The notes beneath the pieces were generated by a model. It ran no database searches and was not told the origin of the DNA. It saw only the letters and a list, made by a program, of their open reading frames with translations. Source: Saprospiraceae bacterium (GTDB taxonomy: Bacteria; Bacteroidota; Bacteroidia; Chitinophagales; Saprospiraceae). Taken from it: DNA of 61,565 nt. Position numbers and translations under genes: made by a program. Each line of letters opens with the position of its first letter. Positions within the stretch are counted from its first letter, which is position 1. Shown piece by piece: positions 29,101 to 36,235 of this stretch. The DNA lies in NCBI GenBank assembly GCA_020630435.1, contig JAHDBJ010000029.1, forward strand, positions 1 to 61,565. The letters run 5' to 3'.

Positions 29101-29109
29101 AAGCTGTAA
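23161..29109 (+). CDS. Secreted mosaic protein: phosphodiester-glycosidase-like domain, Ig, MopE, beta-helix, FN3, T9SS type A signal
   Basis: The protein has 1982 residues and a signal peptide ending FAFGQ. Residues about 40-330 resemble phosphodiester glycosidase (NAGPA-like) domains: AINGSVFD, IIQLDGGCSTQASI and IPHAIGFYG. Residues about 460-570 look SLH-like (FADIYTYPDKSEREYMIECI, then DKGILRGSG). Several Ig-like domains follow (about 680-1320). A MopE-type metal-binding segment has DVDGDSYGN, DGDCNDNDPFINP and DEIDNNCNGIIDD. The beta-helix entry VTNTNNAGDGSLREAINCAN leads a right-handed helix with NGIYV/NGILLENA turns, then two fibronectin III domains. The final about 80 residues are a T9SS type A sorting domain (FQLFPNPAKDQVKLTF ... 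GIYYINVL). It is exported and probably cell-surface attached, and may trim phosphodiester-linked glycans. Its expression is probably controlled by the adjacent ECF sigma factor. Confidence 0.85.
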   Translation: MKRTFLFLIFWTFYSFAFGQTHSPVHSGFAYYSKGSSKGIEVYNDCGGIILCDTWVWVIDLSSGAGIKTALLGAGEDGIREHSSLESLFNNFIQNDPKAKLAINGSVFDCYDGLGICNINQDHVCDTELTNIEWPIKDGELIIKGSKYFRTFDGNVEDESGEVSDSYWKALRVYDDYATIKNLNLEVNEVENSLINDNSNSIIVGKNFGVGGPFTPIDGLTLIGLTNPNDEGYEKLVVYASNSSNQTRIDAAFILGSFGVPLTICELDSECTDMTQIIQLDGGCSTQASIVRKYDECSNLVNSNVIQSFRRIPHAIGFYGVPILFNDGLDLNGGKPSLPSSRMTVRFELEGGPLYNVTDLIQLEEVQIKNSDGDFKDVLVYVQPHPGHYEGEKYYCYQTNLDFLRRSENINRYFFEIDVSNHSFSNGFTDFKFKVSNGTYTSIGKGEIYFVDGENFADIYTYPDKSEREYMIECIDKGILRGSGTSFLTYEELTYVQAAKILFNIGKSTVPLFGLDTSPGNANNPLSKCHPEWSYVQTLINRGLDISDFDPDNGIPFNILCKYLVELFGLTSNNTGTNDQSTNDEATSDPNVNIIRNILVKKLKGNSTVAERLDDVFYLNENGDPSHSMYTPKVRARVARVLSGVFDHLKEKYNGSSSLLPNQSYSDWNLIGGKLNLEGGADETPPPLLTGTRNIFDNETLELDLPLQDNSGNPLAFYWAVKGGDLQPTTTGQFNAVTFTPPTVNSTTTFDLYIWVGNTEGEYAEGILTIIVTPEGENPTTSDMTLTATISPNTAFANDPVSLSGTLAYDTGAPVVNGTVTIDVDGSTCTTPTDANGAFQKVIPAPANSTTVQVTGSDGNLSDTVDLGLTITTQSTDYSIMNNQVTTAVNQVPLNNKIHIRSTENRVFHWFEVVNVNDNLTVQWNFIDPNGDVWLTEEGLLVDSNGGGYAAWAYMDVGGTGAEDLEGRWSVQVSISENGGAFEQVITDYFYMVYEFNSHVMCEDINEETNQYVNPTNTFYTNDDRAYTWAKFTNIAEQMDVKTEWYDPNDELMFDYEFTITDPIEEDADFYPDFYQWNWLDIVGNPAAYRTGTWTVKYFEKDVENMWDLIYQDNFQILEDPNVDPVPSVSINNNDPTEADPINITFSATDNTYLNKVTCYWRIDNGAWQSEVQNSINAFSWSGTKDLGLFTEGTRIEFYATAIDNSGNMASSPTQVIIVKDDDTIPPSISNQLAVEYNGNNDGLIQDTEQILLSAIVTDNKGVGEVIFYIDGNVVPLTGNYTAIAGPLSSGVHTFTVVATDSDNSPLSIANSITFEVCTLLTYYQDVDGDSYGNPNVMQQSCTPITGYVTNDGDCNDNDPFINPSALEACDEIDNNCNGIIDDAVIDCQCLIVTNTNNAGDGSLREAINCANINPVPDVIKFDLSGNEPHTITVNSPLPALTDDGTTIDGTTQPGHTTWWGIIIDGNNTVDRGIEINANDCALYGLQIQHFQNGIYVDGNHAIIGEPFKRNFILSNALNGILLENADHTTIQSSYIGTRVLEERDANLGNGIAGINAINSNHLTIGGTENRQGNTIANNQYAIRLEGGGNNRMAENQLFCNTNAIVFSSNNLVNSGKIPPVISSVSNTNISGTAEANDYIEVFLQLYTEDCISADCQGKEFLGATTTNASGTWNLSGPFDHYVDSDASIVATATDADNNTSMYSDCLGNSPTVCNPPVPTSPTIISGNVVKLNWYAATDADRYRIRFRPIAGTWVEKLTAADETFRFLNELSPNTTYEYQLKTLCLNLNSTWTSTSTFTTNADICDLPAQTSSNILNATDVALSWTAYPDNIKYKLKIKPSNNTSPWTEYNSLNTNTKTETGLFSGMEYKYKLKTKCVGGWTGWSSNYYFMMPSSRQDGNVEESNPSFQLFPNPAKDQVKLTFTNDTPKTIQLLDIHGKLLEEFKTAQSQMEFSVAALPSGIYYINVLSAEQTKQNARFVKL

Positions 29110-29147
29110 TCTACGATAAATAACAAACAAGTTTTTGTTTGTCTCAT

Positions 29148-29190
29148 AACCTTCTATGCCTTTTTAGGTGCAGAAGGTTCTTTTATTTTT
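29148..29190 (+). terminator. Strong intrinsic terminator after the 1982-residue gene
   Basis: AACCTTCT (29148-29155) pairs perfectly with AGAAGGTT (29172-29179), with an inner CCT/AGG pair and a T loop. CTTTTATTTTT follows. A second hairpin, ACAAACAA/TTGTTTGT (29123-29142), lies just upstream. Confidence 0.85.
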
Positions 29191-29212
29191 ATAAAAAACC
29201 TCCTTTTCTTTA

Positions 29213-29240
29213 ATGGGTTTTCTATCCTTCATCATGCTAT
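29213..29240 (+). promoter_or_regulatory. ECF-type promoter motif, copy 3 (before the 586-residue T9SS cargo gene)
   Basis: This copy reads ATGGGTTTTCTATCC, then TTCATCATGCTAT. It follows the terminator of the previous gene directly and ends 66 nt before the ATG at 29307. Confidence 0.6.
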
Positions 29241-29306
29241 AATAGTGTAAGTCAGTTTATTATATAATAATCTACTTGCTATTATTAACTATTAAAATTT
29301 AGCATT

Positions 29307-31067
29307 ATGATGTCAAAGAATCTATTTCGAATTTTGTTACTTATTTCTACATTTATTTTTCCTTATTTTGTTATGGGGCAAAATACATTTTATCAACTGA
29401 AGAGTCTTACTGAAACCGATGTGAGTAAGATTGATGATGACAATAAACAAGTGCAAGCAAGAGTTATTTTAAATTCTAGATTAACTATGCAGGAAGTTGA
29501 AGCAATATTTAATGAAAGGGATATAGACATTAAATTCTATGTAAGTGAATGGGAGGGGCACACAACTTGGTATAATTCAAATGTAATTGAGAAAGAAAAT
29601 GCAATTGAAGCCTATAGAGATCACTTAAGTTTTTTGAATAAGAGAATTGCGAAATATAAAAAACTATTCAATAATAGTGATAATATAAGTTTTATTAATG
29701 AAGAGATTAATCAATTAGAAAATCTAAAGACTTATCTAAAAAAGAAAGGAGAGGTAACAATAAATAGTATAGTCGTCAATTCTGTTGTAAAAGAGTTAAA
29801 AGCACTTAATGACAAAACAGATATTAAATTTATTTATGCTACTGATGTTGAAAATGTATCATCAATAGAAAATCAAGAATCAGAGAATCCTAGTCCTCCA
29901 GTAAGTGTCCCAATTTGCGGTAATTTTGAATGGATTGATGATGAGAAAATTAATTCTGATTTTTTCTGGGAGGAAGTATCATTTGAATATCCTAATATTG
30001 GTTATGAGCATGATATTAGAGTAGATGATAAAGATTTTTGGTCTGATGGGGAAGGTAATGTGTATTCAAACCTACCTTCTCCATATATAGATACTAGATG
30101 TTATGATTATTTGGGTAGTTACGAATATTACACTGTTGGATCTGCTGCTGCTGACGAAATAGAAGAGTTATATTTATATTATATAGAGATGCCAGTAGAC
30201 ATTCAATCTGATAATCTAAATTCGACTATTTTAGAAATAACTCCACAAATGGGACACTGGGCTGGAACGACCAATTATACGACAAATCAATATCCCAATT
30301 TATTTGAAGTAGATTTTTGTACTACTCCGTCTGCTCCACCGTATCTTTGTAATATAGATTCACAGTCACCTCAAGCTTGTATTTATGCTAGTGATACTTA
30401 TACGGATTTACCTGAAATCCAAGTAGGTAGAAATAGCTCAGGTAGTCAGACATGGGGAGAACCAGAAACGTGTTCTTTAAAAAAACCATTTAATGGTGCA
30501 GATATAAATTCTTCTTATAAGTTTAAATGGTCTGGAGATGGTTTTTCTGTAGGGTATAATTTTCAAATTGCCTTGGATATTAATTTTAACGACATATATA
30601 TTAATCATATTGGTGATTGTTGCGAAAAAACAAACATAACTATAGATGACTTAGAATCAGGTCAGACATACTATTGGAGAGTAAGAGAATACGGTTTCTT
30701 TAGTGGTTGGCAAGGGTGGTCTAATATCCGTTCTTTTAATGTTTATGATGCTTCTTTTTTAAGAAATGATAAAGAAGTAGGAAGTACTGTAGATAGAAAC
30801 AATCATAATAAAGTATTCAATATTTCGCCAAACCCAGCTAATTATGTATCCAATATTTCTTTTAAAATACAGAAAGGGCAAAATGTTTCATTAAAGCTAT
30901 ATGATGTGAATGGGGAAGAAGTTTTGATAATACAAGATAATACTTGGTTTGGAGAAGGAAAATATACCATTCCATTTGATGTTTCAGACCTAAATAATGG
31001 AGTTTATTTTTGTACCCTCAATGGTTCTAACTATTCTTTTACCGAGAAAATTCTGGTTTTAAAATAA
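29307..31067 (+). CDS. Secreted protein with FN3-like domain and T9SS type A sorting signal
   Basis: The protein has 586 residues and a signal peptide ending YFVMGQ. The N-terminal 190 residues are helical and charged (EEINQLENLKTYLKKKGEV) with no recognised fold. A middle region rich in Tyr, Asp and Cys has no match I can name. A fibronectin III-like domain follows at about 385-475 (KFKWSGDGFSVGYNFQIAL and TYYWRVREYGFFSGWQGWS). The last about 80 residues are a type A T9SS sorting domain (FNISPNPANYVSNISFKI ... NNGVYFCTL ... EKILVLK). The shared promoter motif suggests it is co-expressed with the 23161 protein under the ECF sigma factor of locus A. The function is unknown; a surface-bound adhesin or enzyme accessory is plausible. 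Confidence 0.82.
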   Translation: MMSKNLFRILLLISTFIFPYFVMGQNTFYQLKSLTETDVSKIDDDNKQVQARVILNSRLTMQEVEAIFNERDIDIKFYVSEWEGHTTWYNSNVIEKENAIEAYRDHLSFLNKRIAKYKKLFNNSDNISFINEEINQLENLKTYLKKKGEVTINSIVVNSVVKELKALNDKTDIKFIYATDVENVSSIENQESENPSPPVSVPICGNFEWIDDEKINSDFFWEEVSFEYPNIGYEHDIRVDDKDFWSDGEGNVYSNLPSPYIDTRCYDYLGSYEYYTVGSAAADEIEELYLYYIEMPVDIQSDNLNSTILEITPQMGHWAGTTNYTTNQYPNLFEVDFCTTPSAPPYLCNIDSQSPQACIYASDTYTDLPEIQVGRNSSGSQTWGEPETCSLKKPFNGADINSSYKFKWSGDGFSVGYNFQIALDINFNDIYINHIGDCCEKTNITIDDLESGQTYYWRVREYGFFSGWQGWSNIRSFNVYDASFLRNDKEVGSTVDRNNHNKVFNISPNPANYVSNISFKIQKGQNVSLKLYDVNGEEVLIIQDNTWFGEGKYTIPFDVSDLNNGVYFCTLNGSNYSFTEKILVLK

Positions 31068-31380
31068 GACCAAAATACCAATAAATAATCTTATGCTATA
31101 GATTCAAAAAAAACTTTCACGGTAGGGCTGCGATCTCAAGTACTAAGTAAAGTAACGAGGTATAATATTGGCTTTGTTTTTTGCCTAATCTAATATCGCA
31201 GACTTACCATGATTTACACTGCCATGATTAGTCTTTATGGTTTTTAGTTAGTTCGACTTTACAACGCTATAAGTTTTAATTAATGAAAAATTGTTTTCCG
31301 TAAACGTTGAAAAACAAACGATATTCCTATGCCTATAAAACAAAAGTCTTTTATTTTTTAATCACATAAAATTTTTAACA
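31068..31380. repeat. Intergenic region with an inverted repeat related to the one after the next gene
   Basis: Arms GGTAGGGCTGCGAT (31121-31134) and ATCGCAGACTTACC (31195-31208) pair over 14 positions with one wobble and one mismatch. The distal arm and following bases (GCAGACTTACCATGA) resemble those of the hairpin at 32080-32146 (ACAGACTTACTATAA). Otherwise the 313 bp hold nothing I can name: no clear promoter box and no small ORF. Confidence 0.45.
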
Positions 31381-32049
31381 ATGAAATTTTTAAATCTAAA
31401 ATCTATTTTACTAAGCCTTTCAATGCTAGTAGCTGTAATGATGGTCTTTACTTCTTGTGGAAAGGAAGAAATTGTTAATGTCAAAGAACGAGAACAAGTA
31501 GTTGCTCTAGATGTTCAATCTGTAAATTTGGAAAATGAGTATGTTCAATCTTTATTATCTCATCTAAAAAAGAAAGAAGAAACGAATGCGTTTGCATTTG
31601 ATGAATCTCAAATTATTATGGAAGGGGTAGGTGTTCAAGAAAATAAAGATATGGGGAAAATTCTAGTTTCTTTTAACCTAATTAGTGGGAAAACCATTTT
31701 AGGTTCAATTGATGCTAGTTCTGGTAAAATAGTATCTATGTTAATTGAAAAGAGCATGGAAGGTGAACATGAAAATTATCATTTTAGAAACCTCGAAAAT
31801 GATGAAGTAATTGATCTTCAACTAGATGAACAAGGTACAGTCTTAAATGCTTCCTTAGTTAGTGAAAATGTTGAAACTAGAGATAACTTTAACATTTGTT
31901 ACGTTGAGTGTGTATACTATGGACAAGTAGCTGGTATTGCATATGCTATGCAACAGTGTTCGTTAAATAACTATGTTGCTTGTGCATATATCGTTGGAGG
32001 TCTATACTACTGCATTGGTCATTGTACTTATTTGTATGGGTGGAGTTAA
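31381..32049 (+). CDS. Lipoprotein with a hydrophobic Cys-rich C-terminal segment
   Basis: The protein has 222 residues. A signal sequence ends with a lipobox at VFTSCGKEE, so the mature protein should be lipid-anchored. Residues about 40-165 form a polar domain (IIMEGVGVQENKDMGKILVS and KTILGSIDASSGKIVSMLIE) like a secreted pro-region or inhibitor-like domain. The last about 50 residues change character: hydrophobic, Tyr/Ala/Gly-rich, with six Cys (ICYVEC, QQCS, ACAY, YYCIGHC) and a final YGWS. This resembles the layout of a precursor with a small disulfide-rich hydrophobic peptide at its end, as in some secreted peptide toxins, but no such family is proven here. No T9SS domain is present. 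The gene is flanked on both sides by related hairpins. Confidence 0.72.
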   Translation: MKFLNLKSILLSLSMLVAVMMVFTSCGKEEIVNVKEREQVVALDVQSVNLENEYVQSLLSHLKKKEETNAFAFDESQIIMEGVGVQENKDMGKILVSFNLISGKTILGSIDASSGKIVSMLIEKSMEGEHENYHFRNLENDEVIDLQLDEQGTVLNASLVSENVETRDNFNICYVECVYYGQVAGIAYAMQQCSLNNYVACAYIVGGLYYCIGHCTYLYGWS

Positions 32050-32079
32050 TTCAACCTACCATATCAATTAAATTAAGGC

Positions 32080-32146
32080 AAGTCTGTGATTTTAAGGACT
32101 ATGTAAGAATATTGTATAAACTTACTTACCTTAAAGTCACAGACTT
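32080..32146. repeat. 18-bp inverted repeat downstream of the Cys-rich lipoprotein gene
   Basis: Arms AAGTCTGTGATTTTAAGG (32080-32097) and CCTTAAAGTCACAGACTT (32129-32146) pair over 18 positions with one G-T wobble. GTAAG/CTTAC pairs again inside the loop. No T tract follows. It resembles the element at 31121-31208. Confidence 0.55.
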
Positions 32147-32222
32147 ACTATAAAATTCTATGGTCAATAATTACAAGAGAATAAGTTTTTGATTCTACTG
32201 ACAATATAATTCTTAAAAATGC

Positions 32223-33098
32223 TTAATTCAAACCCTTAAGTCTATATGAAACCCCGATGCCAAATCTTAGTCCATTTAAATTTACAGGAATTTTTTTGAA
32301 TTGATTTTCGTCTAGGGTAGCAAGTACATTAGGTGCATTCAATTTTTCTTGAGCTCTCACCCAGTCTTCATTATTATCTTCATCATAAGTAATTCCTCTG
32401 AATCCTATCCAGGGAGTACTAATCGTCTTTCCAAAATCGTAGCCCCAATTACCAACTAAGTATAGTTGATCTGTAATAGGATAAGAAAGTTCTAAATGTG
32501 GACGGGCAATAATATTTCTAGACGTTATAGTAACTGATATTTCGTCATCAAAAAACTTTGTATCATTTACTTGGATGTAAACAGTTTGATTCTGCATATC
32601 TCCCATTCGAATAGATGTGGTGCCAATAAAGAAAGAGCTCCCAAGTCTTACTAACAACTCTCGCTCATTCAGCTTTATAGGAATATTTTTAGAGATAGAG
32701 TACCCTAGGCTATAACTTGTAATTACATCGTCAAAGCCAAAATCAAAAATGAATCCATGATTGAATTTGTTCTTCTTACCAAAATTCAAGTAAATTGATC
32801 CTCCAAGCCTATTATATTCTTCTAATAATTCTGTGGTTGCATAATGAAAATCTGGATCAGGAGATTCATCAATATAGGATAAAAATACACTTCCTGACTC
32901 ACCTTTAATGTTTCGTGTGCCAAATGTTAATCCAAAATCTGTATATTTGCTTTGTGCGGCTACATTTTTTGTGTTATCGATGTTTTGTAGCTCTATTAAA
33001 TTAGAAGATTCGTAATCACTCTGTGAGAAACAAATAGTATTACATACTAATAAAAGTTTGAGCAATAGAAAGCCTTTTATGAACTCTTTAAGTTTCAT
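32223..33098 (-). CDS. Outer-membrane beta-barrel-like protein
   Basis: The protein has 291 residues with a signal peptide ending ICFSQS. The mature chain alternates polar and hydrophobic residues in strands (GFIFDFGFDDVITSYSLGYS, LYLVGNWGYDFGKTI) with Tyr/Gly-rich turns. It ends LRFGIGVSYRLKGLN, typical of outer-membrane barrels. No named family was recognised. It is divergent from the TPR-CHAT B gene across about 220 bp. The spacer contains a perfect ACTAATATTAGT palindrome (33242-33253) that could be an operator. Transport, adhesion or structural roles are all possible. Confidence 0.65.
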   Translation of the reverse strand: MKLKEFIKGFLLLKLLLVCNTICFSQSDYESSNLIELQNIDNTKNVAAQSKYTDFGLTFGTRNIKGESGSVFLSYIDESPDPDFHYATTELLEEYNRLGGSIYLNFGKKNKFNHGFIFDFGFDDVITSYSLGYSISKNIPIKLNERELLVRLGSSFFIGTTSIRMGDMQNQTVYIQVNDTKFFDDEISVTITSRNIIARPHLELSYPITDQLYLVGNWGYDFGKTISTPWIGFRGITYDEDNNEDWVRAQEKLNAPNVLATLDENQFKKIPVNLNGLRFGIGVSYRLKGLN

Positions 33099-33322
33099 AA
33101 TAAAAGATTTTTAAATAAACTAATCCAAAATACTATGAAGAAATTACTAATGCACCTTTCATGTTATTTTCGACGAGAAGATTAAAGATTAATTTATTTG
33201 TTAAAAAATAAGATTCAGAAATTAGGTTAACCTAGATATTGACTAATATTAGTTTTATTAGTAAGACTGATATGAGTTTAATAAATTCAAAATTTTCTCT
33301 CTTTTTTTAAACTAGAAACCAA

Positions 33323-36235
33323 ATGACTTGCAAAATTTTTCCCTTAATAATATCTATTCTCTTATTTTCATCTTGTTCTTTTAATAAAGAAGAAGGCGTT
33401 GATAATTGCATTGAAGAAAGTTCGTTGAAAGTTATTGATTCATTAGCAAATATTGGTACCCTGAAATCTTTCCTCTATGGTAAGAAAAGTGGAAGAAAAG
33501 CATATTCTCCTCTTCTAAATTCCCTTGAGAATATTGGTTTTGATAAAGCGATTTCATGTGTCCCAGATACCTTGAAATATTTTATAGCGGAAGCATATTT
33601 TTTACGAGGCGATTCATTATTTGAGAATAACCACATAAAAAAATCGAATGAAGATTTTAAAAAAGCTTTGGAAATGTTAACTCTCGAACCTTTTTCTAAA
33701 ACTTTAATTCTTTCTGATAGCTTGCCTCAGGAAAAAATAGTAGAGCTAAAAGAAAATAAGCAATTAAAAAAGATTGATGATTCTTTTGTAAGAGTTTCAT
33801 ACCCCAAGCAAAAATTAAAATTATATGAAGCTTATATCCATAATTACCTTGGAATCACATATGAAGATTTATTTAATTTGGAATTAGCGGAAAATCATGC
33901 TGAAACAGCAATAAGTATTTTAAATCCTATGGTAGGCAATGATTTAGAGTTAAAAGCTATGTTGGCTCAATTTATAGGAAATAAAGCCGTTATTAAACAA
34001 ACAATACTTCAATATGATGAATCCATAAGACTACATAATGAATCGTTAGACTTGAAAAAAACTATTCTTGATAGTATTCCTCAACTTTATGACTTGTATC
34101 CTGAAGTTATTCACTCCTATATAGGTTTATCACAAGCATACTTGAAAAAATATCACCAAGAAGGTACTAAAAAAACTGAAGATATTGACTTAAAGAAGGC
34201 TGAAGATTATGGTATAGAAGCAATTAAGCAATTTGAATTGATGAAAATGCTTAAAAGAAATAATAAAGAAGAAAAAGCAGATGTACTTATTGCAAGTTAT
34301 CAAGTATACCGTAATATGTCAGAAGTATATATTACTAAAAGTAATAATGAATTAGCTTTGGAAAACATAAACAAAGCGATATTAACAAGTAAAGAATCTG
34401 ATGGAATAGTATTTGAAGACAAAGATTTCTTGACTGTTCAAAAAGCACATATTTACTCAAAGATGAGTAAAACAACGAAAGCAATTCAATTAATCGAACC
34501 CATTATTAGTGAAATAGAAGAGGGTATAAAGAACAAAAATGGAATTGGAAAAAATGATAATATTATTCAATCAATTGATATCGCAAGTGATATATGGTGG
34601 AAGCATTTTCAAAAATATTCCGATGATGTGGCACTTGAAAAAAGTTTGGCTTTATCAAAACTAAACATAGAATATTTAGAATTCTTAAAACAGGTTTTAT
34701 CAGAACAAGAAATTCAAATAATAATAGAAAATTTTAAATTCCTTTATGAAAAGACTATAAAGCAGTTAATAGTGCTAGGAGAAAATAAAATACCTATTAT
34801 ATATCCTGATCCAATTCAATGGAATACTTTTAAAATAGCAAATAAAACAAAAAATTATCTATTCAAAAAAGAATTAAATAAAAAAAGGGTAAGAGAAAAG
34901 ATTGTCACTTCACTCAAGCTAAATGACATATTAGATACAATTGATCAGAAGCGAGATTTGTTGTACGCAAAAAAAGCCTCATTGATGGGAATGAAGAAAG
35001 ATACTTCACAAGCTAAGAATATTATAAACATTGAAGTTACTATATCAAAAATTCAAAGAGATATTGATAGTTTGTCAAATATGCTCTTTGAGTCAGATCC
35101 AGAATTATTTCAACTTTTAAATAGTGTGGCACCTTCATCTATTGACTCAATACAATCTAATCTAGATGACTCAACAGCGATTATTGATTATTACTTATTT
35201 TCTAAGAATACTACTTTTGCATTTGTTATAACACAGTCAAGTATACAGATTTATCAGTTAGATGGATTCAAAAAATGGCAGCAAGATTTAACCACATATC
35301 GAAATGCCCTAACAATAGATCCGAATAAAGGATCAATTAAGATTGACTCATTTAAAACATCTAGCAATAGACTATACAAAATGTTAGTAAAGGATATCTT
35401 GGGTAGATTACCAGTATCTGTTAATAAATTACATATTATTCCTGATAAAGAAATTTGGTTAGTCAAATTTGAAACACTTCTGCGAAAAAAATCTGACTCA
35501 AAAGATTATGATAATCTTCCTTACCTAATGTGGGATTATGCAGTGAGTTATAATTATACAACAGATATTTATACAGATAAACTTCAACATTCAAGTTCAC
35601 AACTTTCTTTTGGAGGCTTTGCTTGTCAATATAAGGGTGAAGCGTCTTCTGTGAGAGTGTGTTCTGAAGCTGACTTACCGAATTCAAGAAAAGAAATTTC
35701 GGAATTATCCAATATTAATGAGTGGAAATCTCTGCAGATTGATACAATAGCAACTAAAAATTCATTTCAGAATAATTATCAAAAATTCGATATCCTTCAT
35801 TTAAGTATGCATGGTTGTATTGAAAGTAATCCTTTAGAAACACATTTGAAATTTGGTGATAATGATACCTTGACTATCGCTGATATATATGGACTAAAAT
35901 TTAAAAATACTAAGATGGCTGTTTTGAGTGCATGTAATACAAACAGTGTTGATGTAGAGAGAGGTAAAGGAGTTTTTAGTATTGCACAAGCCTTTGCATA
36001 TCGTGGATGTAACTCTTTGATTGCATGCAACTGGGAAGCCCAAGACCTTAAAGGAAAAGATATCATGGTTTCTATTTATAATGGCTTAAAAAGTGGACTT
36101 AGAAAAGACGTAGCGATCCAAAATGCGTATAAGCATTATTTGAATAGACCCAAACATAAAATCACTCATGATTATAGGCATCCATACTATTGGGCCTATT
36201 TCGAAGTAATTGGAGATTATTCTCCTATTTTTTAA
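33323..36235 (+). CDS. TPR-CHAT protease, lipoprotein form (locus B)
   Basis: The protein has 970 residues. The N-terminal signal ends with a lipobox (LLFSSCSFN), so it is lipid-anchored, unlike the membrane-helix-anchored copy A. Residues about 80-400 are TPR-like helices (AEAYFLRGDSLFENNHIKKS, NIGKAILTSKESDG-type pairs). A helical linker then leads to a CHAT domain in the last about 300 residues: His830 in HLSMHGC, Cys871 in AVLSACNTNSVD, GKGVFSIAQAFAYRGCNSLI and HPYYWAYFEVIGD. The His-Cys dyad is intact. The gene is convergent with, and overlaps by 11 nt, an anti-sigma-like gene followed by an ECF sigma gene. This repeats the locus A triad with a different orientation. The expected location is the periplasmic side of a membrane. 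Confidence 0.9.
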   Translation: MTCKIFPLIISILLFSSCSFNKEEGVDNCIEESSLKVIDSLANIGTLKSFLYGKKSGRKAYSPLLNSLENIGFDKAISCVPDTLKYFIAEAYFLRGDSLFENNHIKKSNEDFKKALEMLTLEPFSKTLILSDSLPQEKIVELKENKQLKKIDDSFVRVSYPKQKLKLYEAYIHNYLGITYEDLFNLELAENHAETAISILNPMVGNDLELKAMLAQFIGNKAVIKQTILQYDESIRLHNESLDLKKTILDSIPQLYDLYPEVIHSYIGLSQAYLKKYHQEGTKKTEDIDLKKAEDYGIEAIKQFELMKMLKRNNKEEKADVLIASYQVYRNMSEVYITKSNNELALENINKAILTSKESDGIVFEDKDFLTVQKAHIYSKMSKTTKAIQLIEPIISEIEEGIKNKNGIGKNDNIIQSIDIASDIWWKHFQKYSDDVALEKSLALSKLNIEYLEFLKQVLSEQEIQIIIENFKFLYEKTIKQLIVLGENKIPIIYPDPIQWNTFKIANKTKNYLFKKELNKKRVREKIVTSLKLNDILDTIDQKRDLLYAKKASLMGMKKDTSQAKNIINIEVTISKIQRDIDSLSNMLFESDPELFQLLNSVAPSSIDSIQSNLDDSTAIIDYYLFSKNTTFAFVITQSSIQIYQLDGFKKWQQDLTTYRNALTIDPNKGSIKIDSFKTSSNRLYKMLVKDILGRLPVSVNKLHIIPDKEIWLVKFETLLRKKSDSKDYDNLPYLMWDYAVSYNYTTDIYTDKLQHSSSQLSFGGFACQYKGEASSVRVCSEADLPNSRKEISELSNINEWKSLQIDTIATKNSFQNNYQKFDILHLSMHGCIESNPLETHLKFGDNDTLTIADIYGLKFKNTKMAVLSACNTNSVDVERGKGVFSIAQAFAYRGCNSLIACNWEAQDLKGKDIMVSIYNGLKSGLRKDVAIQNAYKHYLNRPKHKITHDYRHPYYWAYFEVIGDYSPIF

